64,000 nt of DNA, taken from contig NZ_BKAJ01000045.1 in assembly GCF_007992495.1 (NCBI RefSeq), forward strand, positions 62,001 to 126,000, in the 5' to 3' direction. Source of the stretch: Reyranella soli (GTDB lineage: Bacteria; Pseudomonadota; Alphaproteobacteria; Reyranellales; Reyranellaceae). A model generated the notes under the pieces. It did no database searches, was not told the DNA's origin, and saw only the letters and a program-made list of their open reading frames with translations. The position numbers and the translations under genes are program-made. Numbering within the stretch: the stretch's first letter is position 1; every line of letters starts with the position of its first letter. Of this stretch, positions 20,876-28,963 are shown one piece after another.

Positions 20876-21211
20876 ATGTGCTCCCTGTGCGGCGTCCTCG
20901 GCGGCAGCGGTCACTGGACCGACGCTGCCGCGCGTCCCGGCATCTTCACGCGCAACGTCGACAGCCCGCAGCGGCGGCGTGAGCGGGCACATCGTATCGC
21001 CTGCGCCAGCCGGGTGCTCGCCTACTACGGCCTGACACTCAGCGACTGGCAGGCGAGCTCGTTTGTCCTGTCGACGGCGACCGGCAAGACCGAGCTGGTC
21101 GAGGACCTCGGCCATCTGTGGGCTGCCGCCGAAAGGCTCTTAGGCCGGCCCTGCGATCCGCTCGATCCTGACCTCATCGTCCGGCTGGAAGGCAGCGGTC
21201 TTCATGACTGA
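20876..21211 (+). CDS. conserved hypothetical protein upstream of CobW GTPase
   Basis: A 111-residue protein with no signal peptide or membrane helix. It begins MCSLCGVLGGSGHW, with a CxxC at residues 2-5 that might bind metal, then an Arg-rich stretch (SPQRRRERAHRIA) and a helical middle. It ends 8 bp before the CobW gene on the same strand, so the two are very likely one operon. A role as a metal-related partner of the CobW protein is inferred from this and from the cysteines. I do not recognise a named family. Confidence 0.65.
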   Translation: MCSLCGVLGGSGHWTDAAARPGIFTRNVDSPQRRRERAHRIACASRVLAYYGLTLSDWQASSFVLSTATGKTELVEDLGHLWAAAERLLGRPCDPLDPDLIVRLEGSGLHD

Positions 21212-21219
21212 GGGCCCCG

Positions 21220-22284
21220 ATGCCTGAACCCGTCTTCACGCCCGTCAACCTGATCACGGGCTTCCTGGGCTCGGGCAAGACCACGCTGCTGCAGCGCCTG
21301 CTCGCTGACCCTGCTCTGGCCGACACCGCCGTGCTGATCAACGAGTTCGGCGAGGTCGGGCTCGATCATCACCTGCTGGAGCGCATCGACGACACCATGG
21401 TGCTGCTGCAGTCGGGTTGCCTGTGCTGCACCATCCGCGGCGAGCTTTCGATGGCGATCAGGGACCTCCATTCCAAACGAGAGCGCGGGACGGTGCCGCG
21501 CTTCCGCCGGCTGGTTGTCGAGAGCACGGGGCTCGCTGATCCGTTCCCCATCCTGTCGACGGTGCAGGCTGATCCCGTGCTGCGCCATCACTTCCGGCTG
21601 GGCAACGTCATCACCACGGTGGATGCCGTCAACGGCCTCGGCCAGCTCGCCCGTCAGGTCGAATGCACCAAGCAGATTGCCGTCGCCGATCGCCTCGTCC
21701 TGACCAAGACCGATCTCGCCGAAGCGGCGGCCGCCGATGCCCTCGTCGAGCGCCTCGGCCGCATCAATCCGTCGGCGCCGCTGTGGCGCGCCGCCGAAGA
21801 GCCGATCGATGCCGAGGCGCTGCTGTCGCACGACCTGTTCGCAACGGCGGGCAGAAGCGAGGCCGCGCGGCGCTGGTTCTCGGTGGAACTGGGCGACGGA
21901 TCCGCTGAGGCGGGCGATCGCAATCGGCATGACGAAAGCATCCACGCCTTCGCCCTGGCCTTCGAGGGCCCGCTCGATTGGACCCTGTTCGGCCTATGGC
22001 TCAGCATGTTGCTGAACCGCCACGGTGACCGGGTGCTGCGCGTAAAAGGAATTTTGAACGTCGCCGATGCCGCCGCGCCGGTCGCGATCCATGGCGTCCA
22101 GCGCCTGGTTCATCCGCCTGTCCATATGGCGGCCTGGCCGGACGACGACCGGCGCTCGCGCCTGGTCTTCATCGTCGACGGGCTGGATCGTGGGCTAATC
22201 GAGCGTTCGCTCATGGCGTTCCTGCAGGCCGGCCCACAGCCACCCGCCGCCGCTTTTAGGCCCAGTTTGCAACCCACCTTGTAG
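21220..22284 (+). CDS. CobW/COG0523 family GTPase (metal chaperone-like)
   Basis: A 354-residue G3E GTPase. Walker A is GFLGSGKTT (residues 14-22). The CXCC metal site is CLCC at residues 67-70, in the usual GCLCCTIRGEL context, and TKTD serves as the guanine-specificity motif. The C-terminal CobW_C domain is present (about residues 235-335, ending in HPPVHMAAW). Members insert or store metals: Zn, Co for B12, Fe for nitrile hydratase. No B12 or nitrilase gene is nearby, and no Zur box was seen, so the metal is unknown. Starts at ATG 21220, 8 bp after the hypothetical gene upstream. Confidence 0.9.
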   Translation: MPEPVFTPVNLITGFLGSGKTTLLQRLLADPALADTAVLINEFGEVGLDHHLLERIDDTMVLLQSGCLCCTIRGELSMAIRDLHSKRERGTVPRFRRLVVESTGLADPFPILSTVQADPVLRHHFRLGNVITTVDAVNGLGQLARQVECTKQIAVADRLVLTKTDLAEAAAADALVERLGRINPSAPLWRAAEEPIDAEALLSHDLFATAGRSEAARRWFSVELGDGSAEAGDRNRHDESIHAFALAFEGPLDWTLFGLWLSMLLNRHGDRVLRVKGILNVADAAAPVAIHGVQRLVHPPVHMAAWPDDDRRSRLVFIVDGLDRGLIERSLMAFLQAGPQPPAAAFRPSLQPTL

Positions 22285-22306
22285 TTGCAAGCCTGTAGGT
22301 GCCGTC

Positions 22307-22597
22307 ATGTCAAAAGTCTTGGTCGTCCTGGCCGCCGTCGCGGCCGTCTGCCTGCCGCCGGCAGCTTATGCCCAGCAGGGCAGCCGCGCCGCCGATCTGC
22401 AATATTGCGCTCAGCTCAGCAACCTTTACGTCCGCTATGTCGGACGGTCGGAAGCCGGCCCGAACGCGCCCGTGAGACCCGACGTCAACGGCGGCGTCGC
22501 GCTCGCCAAGTGCAAGGGGGGCGACACGGTGGCCGCGATCCCGGTTCTCGAGCGCAAGCTCGTCAATGCGGGCTTCACCTTGCCACCGCGCGGCTAG
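22307..22597 (+). CDS. small secreted hypothetical protein
   Basis: A 96-residue protein with a clear signal peptide (MSKVLVVLAAVAAVCLPPAAYA, cut near residue 22). The mature part of ~74 residues has two cysteines (LQYCAQL and AKCKGG) that could form a disulfide in the periplasm. It starts 22 bp after the CobW stop, on the same strand, and could be co-transcribed. It faces the Rieske gene tail to tail with only 3 bp between them. No family recognised. Confidence 0.7.
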   Translation: MSKVLVVLAAVAAVCLPPAAYAQQGSRAADLQYCAQLSNLYVRYVGRSEAGPNAPVRPDVNGGVALAKCKGGDTVAAIPVLERKLVNAGFTLPPRG

Positions 22598-22600
22598 GAT

Positions 22601-23653
22601 CTATTCAGCCGCTGTCGCCAGCGGCGGCGTAGTCCTCGCTTCAGCGGCCAGCGTGCGCTCGACCAGCCAGCGGTAGCGGCTGAGTGCCAGGTCGGCGCGG
22701 ATGGCCGTCATCCGGAAGTCGGGCCGCTTGGCGAGGTTTCTGGCCTGCGCCATCACCATGGTGCGGTCCTCCTCGAAGGCCTCGACGATGCTCTGATGGA
22801 TCGACGCCGTGACCTCCGGGCGGTCGATGGCGAAGTTGTGCGGCTGGCCGAAGAAGTAGTGGGTCGTCGTTTCGCTCTCGGGCGTCAGCGCCTGGCAGCT
22901 ATGGAACATGACGGCGTTCTCGCGATTGCCCTGCTGGGCGCCGGTGCCGGCAGGGCTCATGCCCGAATCCATCAGGAAGAGGCCGGGGATCAGAAAATCA
23001 TAGATGTTCCAGCGGTCGACCAGGCCGTCGAAGGGCTGCACCTTCTGCACGAACGGCGGTGGCGCCGTGTTGAGCGCCCAACGGGTCACCCTGAGGCCGC
23101 GCTCCAGCATCTCGACGGTGGCGGGGTTGCGCGCGTAGTCCTCCGAGCCGCCGAGCGTCGTGGGATGGACGTAGGGCAGGTGCGCGAGATCGAGCAGGTT
23201 GTCGCAGATCAGCAGGTAGTTCGTGTCGTAGTGGGTGTAGCCGTCGAGGCTGCGCCAGCCCGGATCGTCGAGCCAATGCGTGTCGGGGATCAGCGCGGGA
23301 TCGGCCTTGGCCGCGTCGCCCATCCAGATCCAGATCCAGCGATGGCGCTCGACCACCGGGAAGGTGCGCACGCAGGCATTGGCGGGGACGGTGTCCTGCG
23401 ACGGCACCTCGATGCACTTGCCGCTGCGGTCGAACAGCAGACCGTGATAGAGGCAGCGCACGCTGTCGCCTTCGCGCCGGCCGCGCGACAGCGGCGCGCC
23501 GCGGTGGCAGCACATGTCCTCGAAGGCCACGACCTTGCCCGCTTGGTCGCGCCACAGCGCCACTGGCAGGCCGAGAAGCGTGCGCGCCAGGAAGCCGTCC
23601 TGCGGTACCTCCTTGCTCCATCCCGCCACGCACCAGGTGTTCTTGATGAACAT
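22601..23653 (-). CDS. Rieske [2Fe-2S] aromatic ring-hydroxylating oxygenase, alpha subunit
   Basis: A 350-residue oxygenase. The Rieske cluster ligands are Cys48-x-His50 and Cys67-x2-His70 (MCCHRGAPLS, RCLYHG). The mononuclear iron motif is in NLLDLAHLPYVHP. The length and layout resemble the VanA (vanillate O-demethylase) and phenoxybenzoate dioxygenase group, which work with a separate ferredoxin reductase; none is nearby. The ATG at 23653 has GGAGGAAA directly upstream and is preferred to a longer frame. A MarR regulator is encoded just upstream on the same strand, and a perfect GTTGAC-TT-GTCAAC operator lies in the gap, so induction by an aromatic compound is likely. Confidence 0.87.
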   Translation of the reverse strand: MFIKNTWCVAGWSKEVPQDGFLARTLLGLPVALWRDQAGKVVAFEDMCCHRGAPLSRGRREGDSVRCLYHGLLFDRSGKCIEVPSQDTVPANACVRTFPVVERHRWIWIWMGDAAKADPALIPDTHWLDDPGWRSLDGYTHYDTNYLLICDNLLDLAHLPYVHPTTLGGSEDYARNPATVEMLERGLRVTRWALNTAPPPFVQKVQPFDGLVDRWNIYDFLIPGLFLMDSGMSPAGTGAQQGNRENAVMFHSCQALTPESETTTHYFFGQPHNFAIDRPEVTASIHQSIVEAFEEDRTMVMAQARNLAKRPDFRMTAIRADLALSRYRWLVERTLAAEARTTPPLATAAE

Positions 23654-23697
23654 GGTTTCCTCCCGATCAGGTACGGGGGTAAGCCTGCGGCTCGTTT

Positions 23698-23711
23698 GTT
23701 GACTTGTCAAC
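23698..23711. promoter_or_regulatory. inverted repeat GTTGAC-TT-GTCAAC, probable MarR operator
   Basis: A perfect 6-2-6 inverted repeat lies 45 bp upstream of the Rieske start and overlaps the stop codon of the marR gene. The TTGAC/GTCAA half-site form is common for MarR-family operators. It would control an internal promoter for the oxygenase. Confidence 0.7.
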
Positions 23712-24210
23712 GTTCCGGCGGGACATCGATCGGCGCGTTCATGGCCGGGATGCGCCTATGCAGGCGGTTCAGGAGGCCGATCAGGACCTCGCGCTCGGCG
23801 GCGGACAGGTCGCCCAGCAGGCGCTGCTCGCGGGCGAGCGAGATCGCCAGGATGCGGCCATGCAGGCGCCAGCCCCGGTCGGTGAGCGCATAGACCAGGC
23901 TGCGGCCGTCGGAGTGATGGGAGCGGGCGCGGACCAGTCCCTTGTCCTGCAGCATGGCGAGCGACCGGCTGACCGCGGCCTTGTCGAAGCCGATCACCTT
24001 GCAGACGCGTCCGGCGGCGATCCACGGCTCGACCCCGAGCATGGCCATGATGCGCCATTCCGTGGTGCCGACGCCGAAGTGCCGGCGCAGGATCGCCGAC
24101 GCGCCGCTGGTGAGCTTGTTGGCGAGAAACACCAGCAAGGCCGGCACGTAACGCTCGAGATCGAGCACTTCGCGCGTCCGCCCGCGCCGGGATGATTTCG
24201 TCTTCGCCAT
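23707..24210 (-). CDS. MarR family transcriptional regulator
   Basis: A 167-residue winged-helix repressor. The helix-turn-helix is in AGRVCKVIGFDKAAVSRSLAMLQDKGLV, and the wing has ARSHHSDGRSLVYALTDRG, the standard MarR D-x-R pattern. Helical ends would form the dimer and ligand pocket. It lies 53 bp upstream of the Rieske oxygenase on the same strand, and the perfect operator at 23698-23711 overlaps its stop codon. It therefore likely senses the oxygenase substrate. No second copy of the operator is seen before its own start at 24210. Confidence 0.9.
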   Translation of the reverse strand: MAKTKSSRRGRTREVLDLERYVPALLVFLANKLTSGASAILRRHFGVGTTEWRIMAMLGVEPWIAAGRVCKVIGFDKAAVSRSLAMLQDKGLVRARSHHSDGRSLVYALTDRGWRLHGRILAISLAREQRLLGDLSAAEREVLIGLLNRLHRRIPAMNAPIDVPPER

Positions 24211-24247
24211 TGTTCAGCCGGACCCTAGCCCGGTCGAACGGGGATGC

Positions 24248-24661
24248 CTACGGGCCTGTCGCTCCGCCGCCGGTCGCTGCCTGATGGCAGGCTCGTTCGC
24301 ATTGCCGGCACGTTTCGGCGCAGATGCGGCAATGCTCATGGTGGCCGGCGTGCCGGTCGCATTCGTCGGCGCACAGACGGCAGAAGTCGGCGCAGGTTTC
24401 CAGCATCTGCACCATCAGGGCCGACGTCGCGGCGGTCCGCCGGGTCAGTACCGACCCGGTGCTGGCGCAGGCATCGGCGCAATCGAGATCGAGGCGGATG
24501 CAGCGCGAGAGCTGCGAGGAGTTGGCCTCGGCGAGGCAGGCGTCGGCGCAGGAGATGCAGGTCTGGGCGCAATCGAAGCAGGCTTCTATGCATTGAACCA
24601 GGGCGTCATTGACCACGCCGGCCGCTTCGGGATGGCTGGACAACATCTCGCGCACGCGCAT
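24248..24661 (-). CDS. cysteine-rich four-helix-bundle copper-binding protein (Csp/DUF326-like)
   Basis: A 137-residue protein with 18 cysteines, mostly in CxxxC and CxxC spacings along helices (QCIEACFDCAQTCISC, CADACASTG, ETCADFCRLCADEC, CRICAETCRQCERAC). There is also a histidine cluster (HAGHHEHC). This pattern is that of the cytosolic copper-storage proteins of the Csp3 type, in which cysteines line the core of a four-helix bundle and bind many Cu(I) ions. No signal peptide is present, so it should be cytoplasmic. No copper pump or CueR gene is adjacent; the CuA-like cupredoxin at 45.4 kb is far away. Confidence 0.85.
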   Translation of the reverse strand: MRVREMLSSHPEAAGVVNDALVQCIEACFDCAQTCISCADACLAEANSSQLSRCIRLDLDCADACASTGSVLTRRTAATSALMVQMLETCADFCRLCADECDRHAGHHEHCRICAETCRQCERACHQAATGGGATGP

Positions 24662-24713
24662 GCCGCTCTCTCCTGTGGGGAATAGGACAGAAACGCCTGG
24701 CGCCGGAGATAGG

Positions 24714-25199
24714 TTACCGCGCGCCTGCCGGATTAGCTGTGGAAGTCCGGCCGAGGATGGCGATGGCCAGCAGGCAAAAAGCCACGAGCTGCAGGACGGC
24801 GCCTACGGCATGGGAGTATTCCCATTGTCGACGCAGCATCTCCCAGCTGTCAGGCGGCTGGGTCCAATTTACCGTGGCGACGTTCGCCGGATAGGTGAAC
24901 AGCCAGAACACGACCTGGGCCGCCACGACCGAGACCAAGGCAAGAAGGATAAGCGTCAGTGTGCGCGGATTCATCCGCGCCAGGTAAGCCGCCGCCGCCA
25001 GCGACGCGATCTGAACGAGCAGCAGCCAGCCGAGCTGGCTCCAACCGCGATAGGCTTTCTGGACGATGAAGTATTCATCGCGCGGCAGGTCGATCTTGTT
25101 GGGCAACTCGAAGAGGTGAGCCAAGGCGGGGCCGAGGACCAGGGCCGATGCCAGCAAGGCCACAAAGAAGACGATGTTCGTGCCGCGCAGAGATGACAT
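24714..25199 (-). CDS. DUF1772-like integral membrane protein
   Basis: A 161-residue protein with four predicted membrane helices, near residues 8-28, 56-74, 82-102 and 133-152. The loop between the third and fourth ends in WEMLRRQWEYSHAV, a pattern I associate with the DUF1772/anthrone-oxygenase-like group. The function of bacterial members is unknown. It lies downstream of hisH on the same strand, 42 bp away, but has no evident role in histidine synthesis. Confidence 0.65.
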   Translation of the reverse strand: MSSLRGTNIVFFVALLASALVLGPALAHLFELPNKIDLPRDEYFIVQKAYRGWSQLGWLLLVQIASLAAAAYLARMNPRTLTLILLALVSVVAAQVVFWLFTYPANVATVNWTQPPDSWEMLRRQWEYSHAVGAVLQLVAFCLLAIAILGRTSTANPAGAR

Positions 25200-25241
25200 G
25201 CCGGGCTAACGCCTGATCATCGAAGCGGTTTCGGACGGCCG

Positions 25242-25895
25242 TCACGGCTTCCAGCGCAGGAAGTTCGCAATCAGGCGCAGGCCCGTCGCCTGGCTCTTCT
25301 CGGGATGGAACTGCGTGCCGACGAGATTGTCGCGGCCGACGACGGCGGTGATCGGCCCACCATAATCGGTGAGCGCCAGCACCGTTTCCGGCCGGCTCGC
25401 CTTGAGCTGGAAGGAGTGCACGAAGTAGGCGTGATCGTGCGCGGCGATGCCTTCGAGCAGTGCATGTGGCTTCAGCGAATCGAGCTCGTTCCAGCCCATG
25501 TGCGGGATTTTCAGATGATCCTTGCCCGCCGCCCCTTGGGGATCGATGCGCACCACGTCGCCCTGGATCCAGTCGAGGCCGGCATGGATGCCGTATTCGA
25601 CGCCGCGCGTGGCCATGAGCTGCATGCCAACGCAGATGCCGAGGAAGGGCTTGCCCTGCTCGATCACCGCGCGCTGCAGCGTGTCGACCATGCCCGGCAC
25701 GCCGTAGAGGCCGGCGCGGCAGTCGGCGAAGGCGCCGACGCCCGGCAGCACGATGCGGTCGGCGTTGGCCACTTCGCGCGGGTTGGAGGTCACCAGCACG
25801 CGGTCGTCCACGCCGGCCTCGCGGGCGGCGCGTTCGATGGCTTTGGCAGCGGAGCGGAGGTTGCCCGATCCGTAATCGACGATGGCGACGGTCAT
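25242..25895 (-). CDS. hisH: imidazole glycerol phosphate synthase, glutamine amidotransferase subunit HisH
   Basis: A 217-residue class I glutamine amidotransferase. The nucleophile cysteine is in [13 protein letters not shown], and the catalytic His-Glu pair is in [20 protein letters not shown] at the N-terminus is the HisH start pattern. HisH releases ammonia from glutamine for HisF, which closes the imidazole ring in histidine synthesis. It follows hisB by 10 bp. The usual hisA-hisF continuation is absent; a DUF1772-like gene follows instead, so hisA and hisF must lie elsewhere. Confidence 0.95.
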   Translation of the reverse strand: MTVAIVDYGSGNLRSAAKAIERAAREAGVDDRVLVTSNPREVANADRIVLPGVGAFADCRAGLYGVPGMVDTLQRAVIEQGKPFLGICVGMQLMATRGVEYGIHAGLDWIQGDVVRIDPQGAAGKDHLKIPHMGWNELDSLKPHALLEGIAAHDHAYFVHSFQLKASRPETVLALTDYGGPITAVVGRDNLVGTQFHPEKSQATGLRLIANFLRWKP

Positions 25896-25905
25896 CGTAT
25901 TGCGT

Positions 25906-26583
25906 TCAGAGAACGCCCTTGGTGCTGGGAACCGCCGTGGTCTGGCGCGGATCGATCTCGACGGCGACGCGCAGCGCGCGCGCGAGACCCTTGAAGCAGC
26001 TCTCGACGATATGGTGGTTATTGTCGCCGTAGTGGTTCCACACGTGCAAGGTCAGCCCGCCGAGCTGGGCGAAGGCCTGGAACCACTCCTTGAACAGCTC
26101 GGTGTCCATAGTGCCGAGCTTGGGCTTGGAGAAATCCACCTTCCAGATCAGGTAGGGCCGGTTGGAGGCGTCGAGTGCCACCTCGGTCAAGGTCTCGTCC
26201 ATCGGGATGTGCGCGGCGCCGTAGCGGCGGATGCCGGCGCGATCGCCCAGCGCCTTGGTCAGGCACTCGCCCAGCACGATGCCTGAATCCTCGGTGGTGT
26301 GATGGTAGTCGATGTGCAGGTCGCCCTCGGCGCGCAGCGTGATGTCGATCAGGCTGTGGCGGCTCAACTGCTCCAGCATGTGGTCGAGGAAGCCGATGCC
26401 GGTCTTGATGTCGTACTTGCCGGTGCCGTCGAGATTGATGGCGGCGGCGATGCGCGTCTCCTTGGTGGCGCGCGACACGAAGGCCCGCCGACCGCCCGAG
26501 CCGGGGGTGGTGAGCATCTGGGTCACGGTTGCCTTGGGAGCAGCCTTTTTCTTGACGGGCGAGCTACTGGCCTGGCGGGCCAT
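25906..26583 (-). CDS. hisB: imidazoleglycerol-phosphate dehydratase HisB
   Basis: A 225-residue monofunctional dehydratase. The duplicated Mn-binding motifs are present: [12 protein letters not shown] and DYHHTTED in the first half, GAAHIPMDE and [13 protein letters not shown] in the second. It converts imidazoleglycerol phosphate to imidazole-acetol phosphate in histidine synthesis. The first ~30 residues (Lys/Ala-rich) are an unusual basic extension before the core begins at [20 protein letters not shown] precedes the ATG at 26583. It leads a hisB-hisH pair; hisN (36.3 kb) is a separate locus in the window. Confidence 0.95.
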   Translation of the reverse strand: MARQASSSPVKKKAAPKATVTQMLTTPGSGGRRAFVSRATKETRIAAAINLDGTGKYDIKTGIGFLDHMLEQLSRHSLIDITLRAEGDLHIDYHHTTEDSGIVLGECLTKALGDRAGIRRYGAAHIPMDETLTEVALDASNRPYLIWKVDFSKPKLGTMDTELFKEWFQAFAQLGGLTLHVWNHYGDNNHHIVESCFKGLARALRVAVEIDPRQTTAVPSTKGVL

Positions 26584-26610
26584 TTTAAGTCCTCTAAGTT
26601 GCCAGCCCGT

Positions 26611-27514
26611 TCATACAGGAACCCGCGCCGCACGGTCGAGCGCCACGCGCGTCAGAATGACGCCCAGGAGCACGATCAGGCCGCCCAGCACGCGGGCTGC
26701 GGTCAACGGATCGCCGAAAAAGGCGGCCGACAGGCCCACGCCAGCTATCGGGATCAGGTACATGTAGACCATGACCCGGCTCACCCCGAGCCGCTCCAGC
26801 CCGGCTGTCAGGCCGAGGAAGGCCACGCCGACGGGGAAGATCGCGGTGTAGAGCCAGAAGCCCAGCAGGCGGTCGTCGAGGCGGGCGAATTCACCCGGCG
26901 AATCGAACAGGAGCGCGATCGGCAGCAGGATCAGCGAGCCGATCAGGGTGGTCCAGGCGATGACCGGCAGAGCGCCCAGCCGCAGGTTGTAGGGCGCACT
27001 GCGCTCGACATAGAGCGCCCAGGCAAAGGCGGCCACCATCCAGATCAGCGTCCCGTCCAGGCTGCCGAAAGAGAGCGTGAAGCGCGTCAGCGAGTTGTTG
27101 ACCACGACCACGACGCCCGCGAAGGCGATGACGATGCCGAGCCAGCCCAGCGCCGGCAGGCGACGGCCGGCGAACCACGCGAGGATGGCCGAGAAGGCCG
27201 TCGTGGTGGTCATGACGATCGAGCCGACCGATGGCGGCGTGCGTGCCATCGCCAAGCCCCAGGAGGCCTGGAACAAGGCGACCCCGACCAGCGACAGCAG
27301 GAACATCGGCAGCCAGTCGCGGCGCGCCAGGGCGATGGGTTTGCGCAGCAGCACCGCCACGGCGAACAGGAAGAGGCCCGGCCAGCAGGTAGCGCGAGGC
27401 GCTGTAGAGCAAGGGGCTCATGACAGCGAGCACATCCTTGGCGAACGGATAGCTCGAGCCCAGCAGCATCGCCGTGCCGAACATGATGGCATCGCCGGTG
27501 AAGCGGTCCTTCAT
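26611..27514 (-). pseudogene. EamA/DMT-family transporter with an apparent +1 frameshift
   Basis: The N-terminal part, from ATG 27514 (MKDRFTGDAIMFGTAMLLGSSYPFAKDVL, first helix), is open through RYLLAG. There it leaves the frame that encodes the remaining eight or so helices (FLFAVAVLLRKP ... to 26611). The join falls at 27375-27383: one extra G in a GGG reads GCC GGG CCT where GCC GGC CTC would give RYLLAGLFLFAV, a normal EamA sequence. The intact protein would be about 300 residues with ten membrane helices in two EamA repeats, a metabolite exporter of unknown substrate. A 140-bp repeat abuts the start codon, and its GGGGGAGG lies too close to the ATG to be ideal. A sequencing error is possible. 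Confidence 0.75.
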
Positions 27515-27652
27515 TCCTCCCCCGTCATACGGGGGAGGGTAGGGAGGGGGAAAGCCACACAGGTGATTCCCGAAGATTCCAGATCTGACATGAAATGCAT
27601 CTCGACGGAGGCCTGCCCCCTCCCGGCCTCCCCCGTATGACGGGGGAGGTGG
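27515..27652. repeat. 140-bp palindromic interspersed element, copy 2
   Basis: Same structure as the copy at 7285. The terminal hairpins are CCTCCCCC-GTCATAC-GGGGGAGG on the left and CCTCCCCC-GTATGAC-GGGGGAGG on the right. The central CAGATCTG is at about 27581-27588. It sits exactly between the start codon of the EamA gene and the acyl-CoA dehydrogenase stop. Confidence 0.87.
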
Positions 27653-27664
27653 ATGAGGACGAGG

Positions 27665-28936
27665 TCACCCCTTCGGCGCCGTCGACGCCTTCTGTGCTCC
27701 CCAGAAGCCGAACAGCGCGCCCGCCACGCGGCGGATTTGGATCTCCTCGGAACCCTCGGTGATGCGATAGCGGCGATGGTGGCGATAGATGTGCTCGAAC
27801 GGCGTGTGGCGCGAGTAGCCGATGCCGCCATGGACCTGGATGGCGCGGTCGGCGGCGTCGCAGACCAGGCGGTTGGCGCGATAGTTCGACATCGCCACCC
27901 ATTCGCTGACGTTCATGTGGTGCTCGCGGTCGAGATGCCAGGCGGTCTTGCGCACCAGGCCGCGCGTCATCTCGGCCTCGGTGTGCAGCTCGGCGAGCGG
28001 AAACTGGATCGCCTGGTTGGACGCCAGCGCCTTGCCAAACACCCTGCGGTTCTTGGCGTAGGCCACCGACATGTCGATGCAGTACTGCGCGGCGCCGAGG
28101 CTCGAGGCGGCCTGGCGGATGCGGTTCTCGTGCACGAAGGTCTGCGCCACGTCGAGTCCGCGGCCTTCCTCGCCCAGCATGGTCGAGGCCGGCACCTTGA
28201 CGTCGGTCAGCGACACCTCGGCGTGGTCCGACGGCATGTTGAAGGTCCACCACATGTGCTCGACCTTGAAGCCCTCCGACTTGACCGGCGTCAGGAACGC
28301 CGAGATGCCGCGCGCATCGCCGGGCTTGCCCGAGGTGCGGGCAAAGACGAGATCGACTGTCGCCGTATGCATGCCGGTGTTGAACCGCTTCATGCCGTTG
28401 ATCACCCAGTCGGAGCCCTGCTTCGTCGCCGTGGTCTCCATGAAGGTGGCGTCCGAGCCGTGGTTGGGCTCGGTCAAGCCGAAGGCGATGCGCTCCTTGC
28501 CGGTCAACATGCCTTCGAGATAGCGCTCCTTCTGCTCCTTGGTGCCGAAGCGGTGCAGGAGCAGGGCGACGGGGAAATTGCCGACGATCGAGCTCTCGTT
28601 CTGCAGGTCGTTGTGCAGGCCGAGCCCCTTGTGCGCCAGATGCTCGCGGATGATGGCCATGGCGAGGTTGGAGCCGTCCTTGCCGCCCAGCTCCTTCGGG
28701 AGTCCGAAGCGCAGATGGCCCGCCTTGTCGGCGCGGCGGCGCATCTCGGCCAGAAGCGCCTCCCATTCGTGGCGTGGCTGGCCGTCATTGTCCCAGTCGG
28801 TGCGGGCATGCTCGCGGCGATGGTCGAAGAAGCGGATATTGTCATTCTCGCGCTCCAGCGGCCTGATCTCGCGCTCGATGAAGGCATCGAGCTCCCTCAG
28901 GTACGCCGAGATCTCGGCAGGAATGTCGAAATCCAT
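27665..28936 (-). CDS. acyl-CoA dehydrogenase family protein
   Basis: A 423-residue flavoprotein with the three-domain acyl-CoA dehydrogenase layout. It has an N-terminal helical domain, the beta-domain motif FGLTEPNHGSDATFMET, and a C-terminal four-helix domain with QVHGGIGYSRHTPFEHIYR and a terminal RITEGSEEIQIRRVAG. The expected FAD contacts are present. It oxidises an acyl-CoA to the 2-enoyl-CoA; the chain type is not evident. The subgroup resembles the ~400-residue CaiA/FadE-like proteins. It lies 27 bp downstream of the sensor kinase gene and could be read through from the Cpx-like operon, though no functional link is known. Confidence 0.9.
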   Translation of the reverse strand: MDFDIPAEISAYLRELDAFIEREIRPLERENDNIRFFDHRREHARTDWDNDGQPRHEWEALLAEMRRRADKAGHLRFGLPKELGGKDGSNLAMAIIREHLAHKGLGLHNDLQNESSIVGNFPVALLLHRFGTKEQKERYLEGMLTGKERIAFGLTEPNHGSDATFMETTATKQGSDWVINGMKRFNTGMHTATVDLVFARTSGKPGDARGISAFLTPVKSEGFKVEHMWWTFNMPSDHAEVSLTDVKVPASTMLGEEGRGLDVAQTFVHENRIRQAASSLGAAQYCIDMSVAYAKNRRVFGKALASNQAIQFPLAELHTEAEMTRGLVRKTAWHLDREHHMNVSEWVAMSNYRANRLVCDAADRAIQVHGGIGYSRHTPFEHIYRHHRRYRITEGSEEIQIRRVAGALFGFWGAQKASTAPKG

Positions 28937-28963
28937 GGGGCCGCTCCTCCGGTAAACGTCCGT

